Source: an uncultured Roseovarius sp. (GTDB taxonomy: Bacteria; Pseudomonadota; Alphaproteobacteria; Rhodobacterales; Rhodobacteraceae). From it: a DNA stretch of 64,000 nt. Position 1 is the first letter of the stretch. Each line of letters opens with the position of its first letter. The translations under genes were made by a program, and so were the position numbers. A model generated the notes under the pieces. That model did no database searches and was not told the DNA's origin. It saw nothing but the letters and a program-made list of their open reading frames with translations. Below are positions 62,901 to 64,000 of the stretch, in pieces. The stretch spans positions 1 through 64,000 of the forward strand of contig CANMOU010000006.1 of assembly GCA_947499555.1 (NCBI GenBank). Reading direction: 5' to 3'.

Positions 62901-63032
62901 TCAGCTGTCGCCCAGCCTGACAGCAGGACTGCTGCTGCGATCCCCGGCGGAAAAGCCTATTTCACCAAGCGCATACCATGCGCCAACCGCAATCACGACT
63001 GTTGCCAGAAACGCGGCGTACATCGCTTTCAT
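62901..63032 (-). CDS. 43-residue membrane peptide in the regulator operon
   Basis: A small ORF on the minus strand begins at the ATG at 63032, 1 nt after the stop of the WD40-cytochrome gene, with GAGGGAGA about 7 nt upstream, and ends TGA at 62901-62903. Residues 1-25 contain a hydrophobic span AFLATVVIAVGAWYALGEIGF and the rest is polar (SAGDRSSSPAVRLGDS). It could be a membrane-anchored or cleaved exported peptide. The response regulator starts 2 nt after its stop, so the three genes are one tight operon. No family is recognised. Confidence 0.7.
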   Translation of the reverse strand: MKAMYAAFLATVVIAVGAWYALGEIGFSAGDRSSSPAVRLGDS

Positions 63033-63033
63033 C

Positions 63034-64000
63034 TTAGTTCTCCCTCTCTTGCTCGGGCACATTGCCGTTTGCCGCTTGCTTTAGAAACGCAATAAGGTCC
63101 TTGCGGTCTTGCTCACCCGTAATCCGCTGCATCGGCATCTTTGATCCAGGAATATAATGATCCGGCCCGATATCGAACAGAGCGTCAATCGTGTCATCTG
63201 ACCACACAATATCCGATCCATCCAGAATGTCCGAATACGGGTATCCCGCAACGGTACCGGCCTGACGCCCAAAGACTTCGTACAGTGTCGGCCCGGCCTT
63301 GCGGGACGGTGGCGGCGTAAGAGCGTGACAAATCGAACATTTCCGCATGAATTGGCGCTCGCCGTTGGACATCTCTTCGGGATCCTTGAGAAAACTCCGC
63401 ACCGTCCCGCCGGCAGGATCAAACTCATCCAGAAAGGCCACAGGCCAGGCAAATGCCACATCTTCGATGCCACCTGCATAGATTAACGTGCCATCGTTCG
63501 AGAAATCGAGCGCCCAGACAGGGCCATTGCGCATGGCTCTGAAATCACGGGTGATGCGCCAGTCTGATGTATCGATCAACATGATGTAGCCATGACCATC
63601 GCCCGCAGCCAATGCATGGGTTTCCGGGTGATAGGCCATCGAAAGAATCGGACGACGATCAAGCGAGAAATCGCGAAGTGTGTCGCCACTTTCCGGGTCA
63701 ACGACGCGCGTCACGCCGTCAACCGCACCGTAAGCCAACCAGCTTTCGTCTGGCGCGAGAATAAGCTGATTAACACCAAAGCCCTGATTAACAACGATGC
63801 GCGGTGCGCCGTCCGATTCATCAAGCCGCCAAGTCCGGATTGTTCCGTCCGCGGAAGACGTAAAAATTCGTGTGCCATCCGCGGTGAATAGGACGTCACT
63901 GACACCAGAGCCATGACCGGTTAGAAATCGTGGTTCTGAACCATCAAGTGGCCACAAGCCCACGCTGCCATCCCAGCTTGCCGAGGCAATCAGCTTCTGA
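63034..64000 (-). CDS. WD40-repeat cytochrome c protein (partial, right edge)
   Basis: The frame is open to the right end of the window, so the N terminus is missing; at least 322 residues are seen. Several WD40 blades are visible (ASASWDGSVGLWPLDG, FTSSADGTIRTWRLDE, LAAGDGHGYIMLIDTSDW, IYAGGIEDVAFAWPV). They are followed by a C-terminal cytochrome c domain with the haem motif CSICH and a distal Met in GSKMPMQRI. It should be exported, with the haem in the periplasm. The role is probably electron transfer or redox sensing. It is the first visible gene of the operon with the 43-aa ORF and the response regulator. Confidence 0.88.
   Translation of the reverse strand, partial: QKLIASASWDGSVGLWPLDGSEPRFLTGHGSGVSDVLFTADGTRIFTSSADGTIRTWRLDESDGAPRIVVNQGFGVNQLILAPDESWLAYGAVDGVTRVVDPESGDTLRDFSLDRRPILSMAYHPETHALAAGDGHGYIMLIDTSDWRITRDFRAMRNGPVWALDFSNDGTLIYAGGIEDVAFAWPVAFLDEFDPAGGTVRSFLKDPEEMSNGERQFMRKCSICHALTPPPSRKAGPTLYEVFGRQAGTVAGYPYSDILDGSDIVWSDDTIDALFDIGPDHYIPGSKMPMQRITGEQDRKDLIAFLKQAANGNVPEQEREN

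Overview
The window is one contiguous stretch of chromosome from a Roseobacter-type alphaproteobacterium (Rhodobacterales). This rests on the gene set and order (infA-maf-RNase E/G-yacG next to tRNA-Phe, gcvTHP behind a tandem glycine riboswitch, tesA divergent from an ABC exporter pair, a DUF2927 lipoprotein, the FeS-type photolyase), the G+C-rich codon use and the mainly housekeeping content. No insertion sequence, prophage, CRISPR array or rRNA is visible. Genes are densely packed, with many 1-11 nt overlaps.

Left part (1-8000): an A+T-richer segment carrying one PhyH-family dioxygenase ends exactly at the 3' end of tRNA-Phe. Then come a leftward operon infA-maf-RNase E/G-yacG, a nitrilase-family amidase coupled to a glycosyltransferase, and a metR-like regulator divergent from metF. 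8000-25000: a small membrane protein, a DUF2235 hydrolase overlapping a lone CoxL-type molybdenum hydroxylase subunit, an ornithine decarboxylase-like gene divergent from an Lrp/AsnC regulator, dacB, nadD, a PAS-GGDEF-EAL protein, a DUF900 lipoprotein hydrolase, a CAP-domain protein with an acidic repeat region, ettA, an orphan BrnA-like gene behind an 11-bp iteron array, an L,D-transpeptidase and a cold shock gene. 25000-41000: tesA with its divergent ABC transporter, an inositol monophosphatase-family gene, the glycine cleavage operon, gltX, an MFS exporter with a histidine-rich tail, a beta-lactamase-fold hydrolase, a His-rich Tat-exported protein and nadE. 41000-52400: an 18-repeat MORN protein, a second PhyH paralogue, an FeS-BCP photolyase with its SDR partner, a leucine attenuator leader followed by leuA, a TetR-controlled divergent pair with three copies of one operator, and an acyl-CoA synthetase.

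Right part (52400-64000): the most unusual region. A leftward train of tightly spaced genes encodes TerC, a 27-residue membrane peptide, XpaC, TelA, a DUF2927 lipoprotein, an SPFH-GYF2 protein, a double zinc-ribbon membrane protein and a nitroreductase. It looks like a membrane or metal stress module that merges Ter-type (TerC/TelA/XpaC) and YdjGHI/Psp-type (zinc ribbon, SPFH) components, without PspA, TerD or TerB in view. It is divergent from a sensor histidine kinase. That kinase is convergent with an NtrC-type response regulator lacking the GAFTGA loop, which sits in an operon with a 43-residue membrane peptide and a WD40-cytochrome c protein running off the right edge.

Small genes found by reading the intergenic sequence are the leucine leader peptide (46781-46867), the 27-aa peptide (58374-58457), the 43-aa peptide (62901-63032) and a 33-aa proline-rich ORF with a consensus ribosome binding site (22851-22952). 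Functions are assigned from motifs and context only; no database search was run.
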